NCBI GenBank assembly: GCA_963701955.1
Contig: OY969694.1
Coordinates: forward strand, 2,542,001 to 2,606,000
Direction: 5' to 3'
From: Bog-473 sp963701955
GTDB taxonomy: Bacteria; Actinomycetota; Acidimicrobiia; Acidimicrobiales; RAAP-2
DNA length: 64,000 nt
Positions 35,821 to 46,993 of the stretch are shown here, one piece after another. A program made the translations under genes and the position numbers. The notes beneath the pieces were generated by a model that worked only from the letters and a program-made list of their open reading frames with translations, was not told the origin of the DNA and searched no databases. Every line of letters starts with the position of its first letter. Position 1 is the first letter of the stretch.

Positions 35821-35868
35821 TCAAGAATCTTGACATTGAGGCACTCAACTTTGCTATACTTATCCACA
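35821..35868 (+). promoter_or_regulatory. dnaK promoter with HAIR-like inverted repeat
   Basis: CTTGACA (35829) and ACTCAAC (35843) with a 7-bp spacer match the HspR-associated inverted repeat CTTGAGT-N7-ACTCAAG at 11 of 14 positions. TTGACA (35830) and TATACT (35855) look like -35 and -10 elements with a long 19-bp gap, so HspR binding would cover the promoter. A TCAAGAATCTTGA palindrome overlaps the left side (35821-35833), and a TTATCCACA sequence (DnaA-box consensus) lies at 35860-35868. Confidence 0.72.
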
Positions 35869-36016
35869 GCAATCAGCGACAGCAGCGACGAGACGTAGAG
35901 ACTCGAACGTAGGGACAGAGCCGTAATTGCAGAGGCGCCGGACGGAACCGGCAAGCGATCGACAAGCAGCAGCGATCGACAAGCAGCAGTACGACGAAGC
36001 GGAAGGAACGACAGAA

Positions 36017-37885
<1,869 letters not shown>

Positions 37886-37889
<4 letters not shown>

Positions 37890-38524
37890 GCTTCGGCGAC
37901 GGGGCCGTTCCCGAGGAGGAGCCTGTCTTCTCTGAGGCCGAACTGGCAGAGGAGGAGAACGACGAGGCGAACGCCGCGGCGGTGAACGGTGTGCCCGGCA
38001 ACGCGGCACAGGGTTCGGCACACGGTGCGCCTCACGGTGCGGCACACGGTGCGGCGCTGGCCGAGGAGGCCGACCCGCGGGAGCTGCTGGCACGCGAGCG
38101 GGACGAGTACCTGCTCGCGCTCCAGCGCACCCAGGCCGACTTCGAGAACTTCCGCAAGCGGATCGCCCGCCAGCAGGAGGAGCAGGCGGCGCGGGCGTCA
38201 CAGCACCTGGTGGACAAGCTCCTGCCGGTGCTCGACACGCTCGACCTGGCCGAGAACCACCTCCGCGAGTCGCTCGACACGAGCGAGGGCGCCAAGGCGC
38301 TCCACGCGTCGCGGTCGATGCTGATGGACATCCTCTCGAAGGAAGGCCTCGAGCGGGTCGACCAGCCCGAGGTCCCCTTCGACCCCTCGGTGCACGACGC
38401 CGTCGCGCACGCGGACGGGGACGGCGGGCCCGGCGGCGAGACGATGGTGGAGGAAGTGATGCGCTCCGGTTACCGCTGGAAGGGGCAGATCGTGCGCCCC
38501 GCCATGGTCCGCGTGCGGGGGTGA
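37886..38524 (+). CDS. grpE: Nucleotide exchange factor GrpE
   Basis: 212 residues, intact. Acidic N-terminus with a small His/Ala/Gly-rich repeat (GSAHGAPHGAAHGAAL), then a long coiled coil (RDEYLLALQRTQADFENFRK) and the GrpE head: EGLERVDQPEVPFDPSVHDA and VMRSGYRWKGQIVRPAMVRV. It releases ADP from DnaK. Its ATG overlaps the dnaK stop, and dnaJ starts 8 bp after its end, so the three are a tight operon. Confidence 0.96.
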
Positions 38525-38532
38525 ACTGACCG

Positions 38533-39654
38533 ATGGCCGCACAGCGCGAATGGTTCGAGAAGGACTACTACAAGGTGCTCGGCGTCGTCTCGACGGCGTC
38601 GGACAAGGAGATCACGCGCGCCTACCGGAAGCTGGCCAAGGAGTTCCACCCCGACGCCAACCCCGGGTCGGAGGAGCGCTTCAAGGAGATCAGCGCCGCC
38701 TACGACGTCCTCGGTGACGCCGAGAAGCGCAAGGAGTACGACGAGGTCCGCGCCCACGGGCCGGTCGGCGGCTTCGGTGGTGGCATGCCCGGCGGTGCCG
38801 GTGGTGGCACCTTCCGCATGGAGGACATGGGCGACCTGAGCGACCTCTTCGGGGGTCTCTTCGGTGGTGGCGGCCGCACGCGCCCGACGCAGCGCGGCCC
38901 GCAGCGGGGCGCCGACATGGAGGCGCAGCTGCACCTGTCCTTCCAGGACGCGGTGCACGGCGTCACGACGTCGGTCAACGTGCCCCAGGAGGTGCGCTGC
39001 TCGAACTGCCGCGGCTCGGGTGCCGCGCCGGGGACGTCCACCCACACCTGCCCGCGCTGCGGCGGGTCGGGGAGCCTCAACGACAACCAGGGCCTCTTCT
39101 CTCTGAGCACCGTCTGCCCGGACTGCATGGGCCGGGGCACGCTGTTCGACACGCCGTGCCCGGTCTGCCACGGGACGGGCCAGGAGCACAAGGTGCGCTC
39201 GGTCAAGGTCCGGATCCCGCCGGGTGTCGAGGGCGGCCAGCGCATCAGGGTCAAGGGACGGGGCGCGCCCGGACAGGGCATGGCGCCTCCCGGCGATCTG
39301 TACGTGGTCGTCCACGTGGCCCGGCACGAGATCTTCGGGCGCAACGGGCGCAACCTGACCATCACGGTGCCGATCACGTATCCAGAGGCGGCGCTGGGGA
39401 CGACGATCACGGTCCCCACGCTCGACGGCAAGGTGACGTTGAAGGTCCCGCCGGGGACCCCGTCGGGGAAGGTGCTGCGCGTGCGCGGCCGCGGGGTGCC
39501 CTCCGGATCCGGTCGCAACGGCAAGAAGCCGGGCGACCTGCTGGTCAAGGTCGAGGTCGTCGTCCCGACGGAGCTCACCGACGAGCAGAAGGCGGCGCTG
39601 GAGTCGTTGGCCGCGGTGACCGAGCCGGCGCCGCGCATCGCGGTGGAGGGTTGA
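38533..39654 (+). CDS. dnaJ: Co-chaperone DnaJ (Hsp40)
   Basis: 373 residues, intact. The J domain reads DYYKVLGVVSTASDKEITRA and AKEFHPDANPG (H-P-D). A Gly/Phe-rich linker follows (GGFGGGMPGGAGGGTFRM). The zinc-finger region has four repeats: CSNCRGSG, CPRCGGSG, CPDCMGRG and CPVCHGTG. The C-terminal substrate domain has RIRVKGRGAPG and LTITVPITYPEAALG. It delivers unfolded proteins to DnaK and stimulates its ATPase. Confidence 0.97.
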   Translation: MAAQREWFEKDYYKVLGVVSTASDKEITRAYRKLAKEFHPDANPGSEERFKEISAAYDVLGDAEKRKEYDEVRAHGPVGGFGGGMPGGAGGGTFRMEDMGDLSDLFGGLFGGGGRTRPTQRGPQRGADMEAQLHLSFQDAVHGVTTSVNVPQEVRCSNCRGSGAAPGTSTHTCPRCGGSGSLNDNQGLFSLSTVCPDCMGRGTLFDTPCPVCHGTGQEHKVRSVKVRIPPGVEGGQRIRVKGRGAPGQGMAPPGDLYVVVHVARHEIFGRNGRNLTITVPITYPEAALGTTITVPTLDGKVTLKVPPGTPSGKVLRVRGRGVPSGSGRNGKKPGDLLVKVEVVVPTELTDEQKAALESLAAVTEPAPRIAVEG

Positions 39655-39697
39655 GTTGCATGAGGTGTGTCGGTCGTAGAAGCGGGGTGATGCAGTG

Positions 39698-40090
39698 ATG
39701 GGCGACCGCAATGCCAACCAGGCGGTCTATGTGATCTCGGTGGCGGCCGAGCTGACGGGGATGCACCCGCAGACGTTGCGCATCTACGAGCGCAAGGGCC
39801 TGCTCGATCCGTCGCGCACGAGCGGCGGGAGCCGGCGCTTCTCGGACGAGGACCTCGAGCGCCTGCGCCACATTCAGGAGCTCACCTCGACGGGGCTCAA
39901 CCTCGAAGGGGTGCGCCGGGTGCTGCAGCTCGAGGCCGAGCTGGCCCGGCTGCGCGAGGAGCTGGTGCAGGTGCGGGCCCAGGCCTTGGACGCCGTGGCG
40001 GCCACGCACCGCCAGTACCGGCGCGACCTGGTGCCGCTGCGCCAGATGCCGACGCCGTTCCGGCGGTCCCGGACCGGGACGAACAACTGA
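39698..40090 (+). CDS. hspR: MerR-family heat-shock repressor HspR
   Basis: About 130 residues. YVISVAAELTGMHPQTLRIY followed by ERKGLLDPSRTSGGSRRFSD is the HspR form of the MerR winged helix; DLERLRHIQELTSTGLNLEG and the leucine-rich coiled coil follow. It binds the HAIR element ahead of dnaK and represses the operon, with DnaK as co-repressor in studied actinobacteria. ATG 39698 directly follows an in-frame GTG and is chosen because it begins the usual short N-terminus. Confidence 0.93.
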   Translation: MGDRNANQAVYVISVAAELTGMHPQTLRIYERKGLLDPSRTSGGSRRFSDEDLERLRHIQELTSTGLNLEGVRRVLQLEAELARLREELVQVRAQALDAVAATHRQYRRDLVPLRQMPTPFRRSRTGTNN

Positions 40091-40186
40091 ACACGGATTG
40101 TGAACGTGCAACGAACAGAACTCGCAGGCCTTGCAGAACGTGCAGGACTTGCAGAGCGCGCCGCATGACACGAGGAAGGTGAGCCG

Positions 40187-42676
40187 GTGCCGATAGACCC
40201 AGAACGCTGGACGAACAACACGAAGGCCGCCTTCAGCGCGGCCACGGGCCACGCCGCGTCCTCGAACCATCCCGAGCTGACGCCGGCCCACCTGCTCGAC
40301 GCGCTGCTGCAGCAGCAGGAGACGATGACGCGCCCGCTGCTGACCGCGGTCGGGATCGACCCCGACGTGCTGGCCGGCAAGGTGCACGAGCAGCTGTCGC
40401 GCCTGCCGCAGGCCCAGGGTGGATCGGAGCCGGGCCTCTCACGTGAGGCGCGGGAGGTGCTGGAGGCGGCGGACCAGAACCGCCGCGACCTCGGCGACGA
40501 CTACGTGTCGGTGGAGCATCTCGTGCTGGCGCTGGCCGACCAGATCGGGGTCACCAGGGACGCACTGCTGGCCGCCCTGCGCACGGTGCGGGGGAACCAC
40601 CGCGTGTCGACGCCGGACCCCGAGCAGACCTACCAGGCGCTGGCCAAGTACGGGCGCGACCTGACCGAGGCGGCCCGGGAGGGCAAGCTCGACCCGGTCA
40701 TCGGGCGCGACGAGGAGATCCGCCGGGTGATCCAGGTGCTGTCGCGCCGGACCAAGAACAACCCGGTGCTGATCGGCGAGCCGGGGGTCGGCAAGACGGC
40801 CATCGTCGAGGGCCTGGCCAACCGCATCATCGAGGGCGACGTGCCCGAGGGCCTGAAGGGCAAGCGCGTGATCTCGCTCGACCTCGGCTCCATGGTGGCC
40901 GGTGCCAAGTACCGCGGCGAGTTCGAGGAACGCCTCAAGGCGGTCCTCAAGGAGATCACCGACGCGGAGGGTGAGGTCGTCACCTTCATCGACGAGCTGC
41001 ACACGATTGTCGGGGCGGGCGCGGCCGAGGGGGCGATGGACGCCGGCCAGATGATCAAGCCGATGCTGGCCCGGGGCGAGCTCCGCCTGATCGGCGCCAC
41101 GACGCTCGACGAGTACCGCACCTCCATTGAGAAGGACGCCGCCCTGGAGCGGCGCTTCCAGCCCGTGTTCGTGGGCGAGCCCTCGGTGGAGGACACCATC
41201 GCCATCCTGCGCGGCCTCTCGGAGCGCTACATGGCGCACCACCGGGTGCGGATTCAGGACGCCGCGCTGGTGGCGGCCGCCGTCCTGTCGGACCGCTACG
41301 TCACGGGGCGCTTCTTGCCCGACAAGGCGATCGACCTCATCGACGAGGCCGCATCGAAACTGCGCATCGAGATCGACTCCATGCCGACCGAGCTCGACCA
41401 GATTTCGCGGCGCATCCGCCAGCTCGAGATCGAGAAGCTCGCGTTGGAGAAGGAGACCGACGAGGCATCGAAGGAGCGCCTGGACCGGTTGGAGCGCGAG
41501 CTGGCCGAGATGTCCGAGCAGCGCGACTCCATGGCGGCCCACTGGCAGCAGGAGAAGAGCACGCTCAACGCGGTGAGCGCGCTGCAGGAGGAGAAGGCCT
41601 CCAAGGAAGAGGAGGCGGCTCGCCTGGAGCGCGACGCCGACCTCGCCGGCGCCGCGGCCATCCGCTACGGCGAGCTGCCGGAGCTCGAGCGGCGCATCGC
41701 CGAGGCCACCGAGGAACTGGCCAAGCTGCAGACCGGCTCGCGGTTCTTGAAGGAGGAGGTCGACGCCGAGGACATCGCGGCGGTGGTGAGCCGCTGGACG
41801 GGCGTGCCCGTGTCGCGGCTCCTGGAGGGCGAGGTGCAGAAGTTGGTCCGCCTCGAAGGCACCCTCCACGAGCGCGTGGTGGGGCAGGACGAGGCGGTCT
41901 CCGCCGTGGCCAACGCCATCCGGCGCAGCCGCGCCGGCCTGAGCGACCCCAACCGGCCCATCGGGTCGTTCCTCTTCCTGGGCCCGACCGGCGTGGGCAA
42001 GACGGAGCTGGCGCGGGCGCTGGCCGAGTACCTCTTCGACGACGAGCGGGCGATGATCCGCATCGACATGAGCGAGTACGGGGAGAAGCACACCGTGTCG
42101 CGCCTCGTCGGCGCGCCTCCCGGGTATGTCGGCTACGAGGAGGCTGGGCAGCTCACCGAGGCGGTGCGGCGCCGGCCCTATTCGGTCGTGCTGCTCGACG
42201 AGCTCGAGAAGGCGCACCCGGATGTGTTCAACATTCTGTTGCAGGTTCTCGAAGACGGGCGCCTGACCGACGGTCAGGGGCGCACGGTGGACTTCACCAA
42301 CACCGTGCTCATCATGACGTCGAACCTCAGGGGTGAGCCCGCCGATCACTTCAAGCCCGAGTTCATCAACCGCATCGACGAGATCGTGCGCTTCAAGCAG
42401 TTGAGTGAGGACGACCTGGCGGTCATCGTCGGGATCCAGCTGGGCCGGCTGCGTGGGCGCCTCGCCGAGCGCCGCCTCTCGCTGGTGGTCACGCCCGAGG
42501 CGGAGGCGTGGTTGGTGCGCACCGGCTACGACCCCGACTACGGGGCGCGGCCGTTGCGGCGAGTGCTGCAGCGGTCGATCGAAGACCCGTTGGCTCTGGC
42601 GTTGCTGGAGGGCCAGTACGTCGACGGGGCGACGGTCACCGTCGCCCTGGACGACGATCACATCGTGCTGCGCTGA
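40187..42676 (+). CDS. clpB: ATP-dependent chaperone ClpB
   Basis: 829 residues, intact, GTG start after gaggaaggtgag. N-domain (ERWTNNTKAAFSAATGHA), first AAA+ ring with LIGEPGVGKTAIVEGLANR (Walker A) and VVTFIDELHTIVGAG (Walker B), the long M-domain coiled coil (about residues 405-525), and second AAA+ ring with LFLGPTGVGKTELARALAEY and VVLLDELEKAHPDVFN. It rescues aggregated proteins with DnaK. It is slightly short (about 850-870 usual): the text after SNLRGEPADHFKPEF lacks the extra residues most ClpB carry there. It is the last gene of the heat-shock operon. Confidence 0.96.
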   Translation: MPIDPERWTNNTKAAFSAATGHAASSNHPELTPAHLLDALLQQQETMTRPLLTAVGIDPDVLAGKVHEQLSRLPQAQGGSEPGLSREAREVLEAADQNRRDLGDDYVSVEHLVLALADQIGVTRDALLAALRTVRGNHRVSTPDPEQTYQALAKYGRDLTEAAREGKLDPVIGRDEEIRRVIQVLSRRTKNNPVLIGEPGVGKTAIVEGLANRIIEGDVPEGLKGKRVISLDLGSMVAGAKYRGEFEERLKAVLKEITDAEGEVVTFIDELHTIVGAGAAEGAMDAGQMIKPMLARGELRLIGATTLDEYRTSIEKDAALERRFQPVFVGEPSVEDTIAILRGLSERYMAHHRVRIQDAALVAAAVLSDRYVTGRFLPDKAIDLIDEAASKLRIEIDSMPTELDQISRRIRQLEIEKLALEKETDEASKERLDRLERELAEMSEQRDSMAAHWQQEKSTLNAVSALQEEKASKEEEAARLERDADLAGAAAIRYGELPELERRIAEATEELAKLQTGSRFLKEEVDAEDIAAVVSRWTGVPVSRLLEGEVQKLVRLEGTLHERVVGQDEAVSAVANAIRRSRAGLSDPNRPIGSFLFLGPTGVGKTELARALAEYLFDDERAMIRIDMSEYGEKHTVSRLVGAPPGYVGYEEAGQLTEAVRRRPYSVVLLDELEKAHPDVFNILLQVLEDGRLTDGQGRTVDFTNTVLIMTSNLRGEPADHFKPEFINRIDEIVRFKQLSEDDLAVIVGIQLGRLRGRLAERRLSLVVTPEAEAWLVRTGYDPDYGARPLRRVLQRSIEDPLALALLEGQYVDGATVTVALDDDHIVLR

Positions 42677-42871
42677 GTCGGCGGTGGGGCGGCGCGGGCG
42701 GCCCGTCCGGCGCAGCTGGTCCACATTGCCGTTGCACTGCGCACACATGCCAACGCTTCGACAACGCAGCAGCGGCGCGGTCCGCCGGGTTGCACAGGCA
42801 CTACTACTCTTTGAGCGACCGCACATGAGACCTTCCGGTCTCGCGGACGCCAGGGACGGGAGGCGCGCAAC

Positions 42872-44509
42872 GTGACACGGCTGCTTCGAGGGTGGACAGG
42901 GCTGGGGGCGATGGCGCTTCTGGTCCTAGGTCTGGTGACGGGCGTGGGCGCCGGTGCCGGCGCGTCGGCGGCCGGGGCGCAGGACGCGCACGGTGGCGCG
43001 GTCGCCGCTCCGTCGAGCGCATCGGCGACATCACTGCAGACGAACCCGGCTCATTTCGTGACGCCACCGCAGCCCCACCTGCCGGGTACGACGAACGCGG
43101 ACGAGTCCACCAACTGGGCGGGCCAGATCGCGACCACCAACGGGGGCCCCAAGTTCAAAAGCGTCGCGGGGAACTGGACGGTCCCGACGATCGTGCCGAC
43201 GCAGTACCTCGGTGCGTCGGCGACCTGGATCGGGATCGACGGCGCCGGCACGTCGCCCAACTCCATCATCCAGACGGGAACGGCGCAGGAGACGGAGAAC
43301 GGCGTCACGGCGTACTACGCCTGGTACGAGCTCTACCCGGCGGCGCCGGTGAACCTGGCCCTGGTGTCGCCCGGTAACCAGATGACGGCCTCTATCACCC
43401 AGACAAGCGGCACGAACTGGAACCTCACCATCAGCGACGTGAGCACCGGTCAGTCATGGCCGCTGACGGATCTGCAATACAACGGCCCCGGCGACTCCGC
43501 CGAGTGGATCGAGGAACTCCCGACGGCGGTCAGCCCGCCCCAGCCCACGCTGGCCAATTTCGGGTCGGCCACGTTCACCGGCGTGAGTGCCACGACGACG
43601 AGCCCCGCGGCCGAGGTGTTCGACACCACGAACATGGTCGACGCCGAAGGCACCCTGATCGCCTCGACCGGGGCCCTGTCCGGTCCGCCGGGGAACCAGG
43701 CGTTCACGATCACCTACGTGACGCCCCCGCACGGCTACTGGCTCGTCGGCTCTGACGGCGGCATCTTCACGTTCGGCACGGCCCAGTTCTACGGGTCGAC
43801 CGGGAGCCTCAGGCTCCAACGGCCGGTGGTCGGGATCGTGCCCACGTTCGATCGCGCCGGCTACTGGCTCGATGCGTCCGACGGCGGGGTCTTCTCCTAT
43901 GGCGACACCCAGTTCTACGGGTCCATCCCCGGCCTGGGACTCCATCCGGCGGGTTCGGGCCAGCCCCACAGCCTCAACGCGCCCATTGTCGGGATGGTGC
44001 CGTCCAACGACGACAACGGGTACTTCATGGTGGCCTCCGACGGCGGGGTCTTCGCCTTCGGTGACGCCCACTTCGCCGGGTCGTGCCCCGGCATCGGCGG
44101 GTGCTCGGGCTCCGCAGTCGCCGTGATGCCCGACTCCAGCGGCAACGGCTACTGGCTGGTGACCGCGACCGGGAACATCTACACCTTCGGGGACGCGCCG
44201 TACTTCGGGGCCCCCGGGCACGGCACGGTCACCTCGGCCGTGGCCACCCCCGACGGTGGGGGCTACTGGGTCTTGTTGGCCACCGGCCAGGTCCTGCCGT
44301 ACGGCGACGCCACCAACTTCGGCTCACCCTCGTCGTCGAACTTCCTCGGCTTCGATGCGGCGGCGTCCGTCTTCAGCACGTCGGACGGCGGCGGCTACTG
44401 GGTCTCGTCGGCGCTCGGAGCGGTCTTCAACTTCGGTGACGCGCCGAACGACGGGGGCATGTCCGGGACCCACCTGAACGGGTCGATCATCGCGGCCACC
44501 GGGTTCTGA
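42872..44509 (+). CDS. Secreted G1-family (glutamic) peptidase fused to 'SDGGIF' repeats
   Basis: 545 residues, intact, GTG start. Signal peptide (MALLVLGLVTGVGAGAGASA). Residues about 75-285 match the eqolisin/A4 peptidase fold: STNWAGQIATT, FKSVAGNWTVPTIVP, SATWIGIDGAGTSPNSIIQT (the Gln of the catalytic dyad in S-I-I-Q-T-G), YYAWYELYPAAP and SAEWIEELPT (the catalytic Glu in A-E-W-I). The remaining 250 residues are five or six 40-45-residue repeats with the core 'GYWLV.SDGGIFTFG..QFYGS'. The peptidase is expected to work outside the cell, probably at acidic pH as in fungal relatives. The fusion to this repeat is unusual. Confidence 0.85.
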   Translation: MTRLLRGWTGLGAMALLVLGLVTGVGAGAGASAAGAQDAHGGAVAAPSSASATSLQTNPAHFVTPPQPHLPGTTNADESTNWAGQIATTNGGPKFKSVAGNWTVPTIVPTQYLGASATWIGIDGAGTSPNSIIQTGTAQETENGVTAYYAWYELYPAAPVNLALVSPGNQMTASITQTSGTNWNLTISDVSTGQSWPLTDLQYNGPGDSAEWIEELPTAVSPPQPTLANFGSATFTGVSATTTSPAAEVFDTTNMVDAEGTLIASTGALSGPPGNQAFTITYVTPPHGYWLVGSDGGIFTFGTAQFYGSTGSLRLQRPVVGIVPTFDRAGYWLDASDGGVFSYGDTQFYGSIPGLGLHPAGSGQPHSLNAPIVGMVPSNDDNGYFMVASDGGVFAFGDAHFAGSCPGIGGCSGSAVAVMPDSSGNGYWLVTATGNIYTFGDAPYFGAPGHGTVTSAVATPDGGGYWVLLATGQVLPYGDATNFGSPSSSNFLGFDAAASVFSTSDGGGYWVSSALGAVFNFGDAPNDGGMSGTHLNGSIIAATGF

Positions 44510-44576
44510 GCCGACTGGGCAACTGCATTCGAGACTCCGAGGGTCCTGAAGCCTGAGGGTCTCGGGACCATGGAGT

Positions 44577-44658
44577 CTCGAGACCAGCGGTCTCGAGCCG
44601 GGGTCTCAGAGTCCGGGGTGTTCGTTCAAAAACTATTCGCAAGGCTGTTTATAGTTTT
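44577..44658. terminator. Two hairpins between convergent secreted-protein genes
   Basis: CTCGAGACC (44577) and GGTCTCGAG (44589) form a perfect 9-bp stem with loop AGC. AAAACTAT (44629) and ATAGTTTT (44651) form an 8-bp AT-rich stem flanked by T- and A-runs. Placed in the 250-bp gap between genes that face each other, they likely stop transcription from both sides. The surroundings also have several scattered GGTCTCGGG-like repeats. Confidence 0.5.
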
Positions 44659-44762
44659 CACGAACTCCCGGCGGCTTCGAGAGGAGCGCGGGAGCCTTCC
44701 CCCGGATAGCAACGGTTTCCGGAGAAGGTCCGAGCTCTCGGCGGCGGCTTCGAGCCCGGCGA

Positions 44763-46119
44763 TCAGCTGGAGGCGAAGTACCGAGGCCCAGGTCCAGCCC
44801 CAGTTCCAGTTCCAGGTGACCCCGCGCTGTGGGCCGAGGAACCGCCGGCGCCCGCGAGGTGGGGCCGTATGGCCGGGACGTCGTTCGCGGCCTGGGCCGT
44901 CGGCTCGCCATTGGTGGCCATGCCGACGACCGGGCTCAGTCCCAGCCCGGCTCCGCTGCCGAAGAACGGGGCACCGCCGTAGTTGAAGAGGCCTCCGTCG
45001 GCCGCGGAGAACCAGTAGCCACTGCCGTCCGGCATGGCAGCCATGCCGACGATGGGTTGCACCAGCGGGAGGGAGCCGGCCGAGCCGTAGAACGAGGCGT
45101 CGCCGTAGCTGAAGATGCCGCCGTCCGACGCGACCAGCCAGTAGCCGGCGCCGTCAGGCGTCGGGGCCATCCCGACGATGGGCTTGTTGAGGTGGATGGA
45201 GCCCGTCGAACCGTAGAACTGCGCGTCGCCGTAGCCGAAGATGCCGCCATCGGACGCGACCAACCAGTACCCGTTCCCGCTGGGGGTGGTGGCCATCCCG
45301 ACGATCGGCTTGTTGAGGTGCATGCCGCCGGTGGATCCGAAGAACTGCGCGGCGCCGTAGCTGAAGATGCCACCGTCGGACGCGACCAACCAGTACCCAT
45401 TGGGCCCGTTGGCGTTGTAGGTGCCGGCCATCCCGACGATGGGCTTGTTCAGCGTGATGCCGCCGGTCGAACCGTAGAACGGCGCGTCGCCGTAGTTGAA
45501 GATGCCGCCGTCGGAGGCCACCAGCCAGTAGCCGCCGTTGTCGCCGGTCTGTGCCATGCCCACGATGGGGTGGTTGAGCGGCACCTTCGACGCGTCCCCG
45601 TAGAAGCCCGCATCGCCCGCGTAGGCGACCGTCCCGTTGTTGGTCACCTGGTAGTAGCCGATACCGCCGATGCCCTGGAGCGTCACAACAGCGGTCGGGT
45701 CGGCGGTGTCGCTGAGGCTCAGGCTGGCGTCCCTGTTGCCGAGCGCTCCCGGGTAGAAGTAGAAGTCCACCGTGCACGAGGAGTTGGCGGGAAGGGGGAC
45801 CATCTCGCCGGCGGCGTCGAGCGGAGCGGAGCAGCCCGACTCGAAGTTCCACGCGTAGTCGTTCACGGCCGAGCCGCTGAAGGTGAAGGTGACGATCTGG
45901 GCGAGTGCCCGACGTGTTCTTCATGGTGAAGCTCTGCGGCCCGACATAGGTCCCGAGCGTGGCCTCCCCGAAGGTCAGGGCGCTGGTCGACACCTGGAGG
46001 GCACGAGGGCTCGCCGCGCCGGCTGCGCTTCCCGCGCCGGCCGCGGCCACGAGGGAAAGTGCCCCGCCGAGGATGGTGCACAGCGCGAGCGAGATCGAAC
46101 GCCGCATCCGGGTCTTCAT
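44763..46119 (-). CDS. Secreted protein: immunoglobulin-like front domain plus six 'WLVASDGGIF' repeats, one frame break
   Basis: About 451 residues. A signal peptide follows ATG 46119 (MRRSISLALCTILGGALSLV; ribosome site ggaggcgg). Residues about 35-140 resemble bacterial Ig-like 'choice-of-anchor' or ASPM-like domains (LTFGEATLGTYVGPQSFTMK, SCTVDFYFYPGALG). A break near 45905 splits this domain. Then six near-identical repeats of about 42 residues follow, each 'GYWLVASDGGIF.YGDA.FYGS' then 'LNKPIVGMA.TP'. The end is Gly/Ala-rich. It converges with the G1-peptidase protein, which uses the same repeat. The role is unknown, possibly surface binding. Confidence 0.78.
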
Positions 46120-46243
46120 GGTTACCGCCTCCATGGTTCGCGGGGACCCGTCATCCCCGGCGCTGCGCACGCTAGCCAGGTCGGCCTCGGCGCGCGCGGA
46201 GCGCTCGGGTGGAGATCCCCTGTGGATTCGCGCAGACGTCGGG

Positions 46244-46814
46244 TCAGACCAGCACGCCGTCCGGCGCGAACTCGACCGTGAACTCGCGGCAGAAGGCGTC
46301 GAGGTCGTCAGGCCTGCGGCTGGTGACCAAGGTGTTGATGCCCAAGCGGCAGACCACGACGTCGCGGTCGACCCAGTAGGCGCCGGCATTGCGAAGGTCC
46401 GTCTGCAGGCTCGGCCAGGAGGTCAGCGTGCGCCCGGCCACCAGGTCGCCCTCAATGAGCGTCCAGGGACCGTGGCAGATGGCCGCGACGGGCTTGCCCG
46501 CCTCGAACATCGCCATGAGGAAGTCCACGGCCGCCGCGTCGGTCCGGAGGCTGTCGGGGTTGGCCACGCCGCCCGGGAGGATGACGGCGTCGTAGTCGGC
46601 GGCCCGGGCCCGCTCCGTCAGCTGGTCGACCGGGAAGCGGTCGGCCCGGTCGAGGTGGCGCATCGTCTCGACCATGCCCGAGTTGGGGGCCACCAGCTCC
46701 GCCGTCCCGCCGGCGTCGACCACCGCCCGCCAGGGCCGCAGCAGCTCGACCTGCTCGATGCCCTCGTTGGCCACGACGAAAGGCGACCCGTACGTCCTGC
46801 AGTTCGTTGGTCAC
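46244..46814 (-). CDS. DJ-1/PfpI-family protein (YhbO-like), one frame break
   Basis: About 190 residues. GTG 46814 follows a ggaggg ribosome site, and a break near 46785 hides the join between VTNELQDVRVAF and ANEGIEQVELLRPW. Key text: YDAVILPGGVANPDSLRT (the Glu/Gly loop) and GKPVAAICHGPWTLIE (nucleophile elbow with the catalytic Cys-His). It ends FCREFTVEFAPDGV. PfpI/DJ-1 proteins act as stress-related deglycases or amidohydrolases in the cytoplasm. It is divergent from purA. Confidence 0.86.
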
Positions 46815-46917
46815 CGCCAGTTCCTCCCTGGAACCCCCTCGAAAGACGCCCGGGCGATCCGGACGGTCCTTCCCCTGCCCGTCGCGGTCCCTACCCGGAG
46901 TGAGCAGGTGCGAAACA

Positions 46918-46955
46918 CCGCAAATGCGGACCCCGATTTCGGGGAGGGGTACACT
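46918..46955 (+). promoter_or_regulatory. purA promoter with two adjoining inverted repeats
   Basis: CCGCA-AA-TGCGG (46918-46929) and CCCCGA-TT-TCGGGG (46931-46944) sit side by side directly before TACACT (46950-46955), a likely -10. The second hairpin covers the spacer. They may form an operator for the purine cluster; no known purine repressor site is matched. Confidence 0.45.
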
Positions 46956-46993
46956 GGTGCGTAATCCGAGCGACAGAGCGAACGGAGAGGCGC

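Noticed and set aside
35860..35868. Replication origin suggested by TTATCCACA
   Set aside because: A single DnaA-box match with no cluster of boxes, no dnaA/dnaN nearby and no AT-rich unwinding region. Kept only as a promoter curiosity.
40439..42826. Very long open frame (about 795 codons) antisense to clpB
   Set aside because: It mirrors an intact ClpB in a GC-rich codon bias, is rich in His/Arg/Gly/Leu without domain motifs, and has no ribosome site. Such antisense frames are usual at this GC content.
43450..44221. Antisense frames with repeated 'VGGHEPVA'-like text opposite the repeat proteins
   Set aside because: They are the reverse reading of the 'SDGGIF' repeats on the coding strand and have no independent support.
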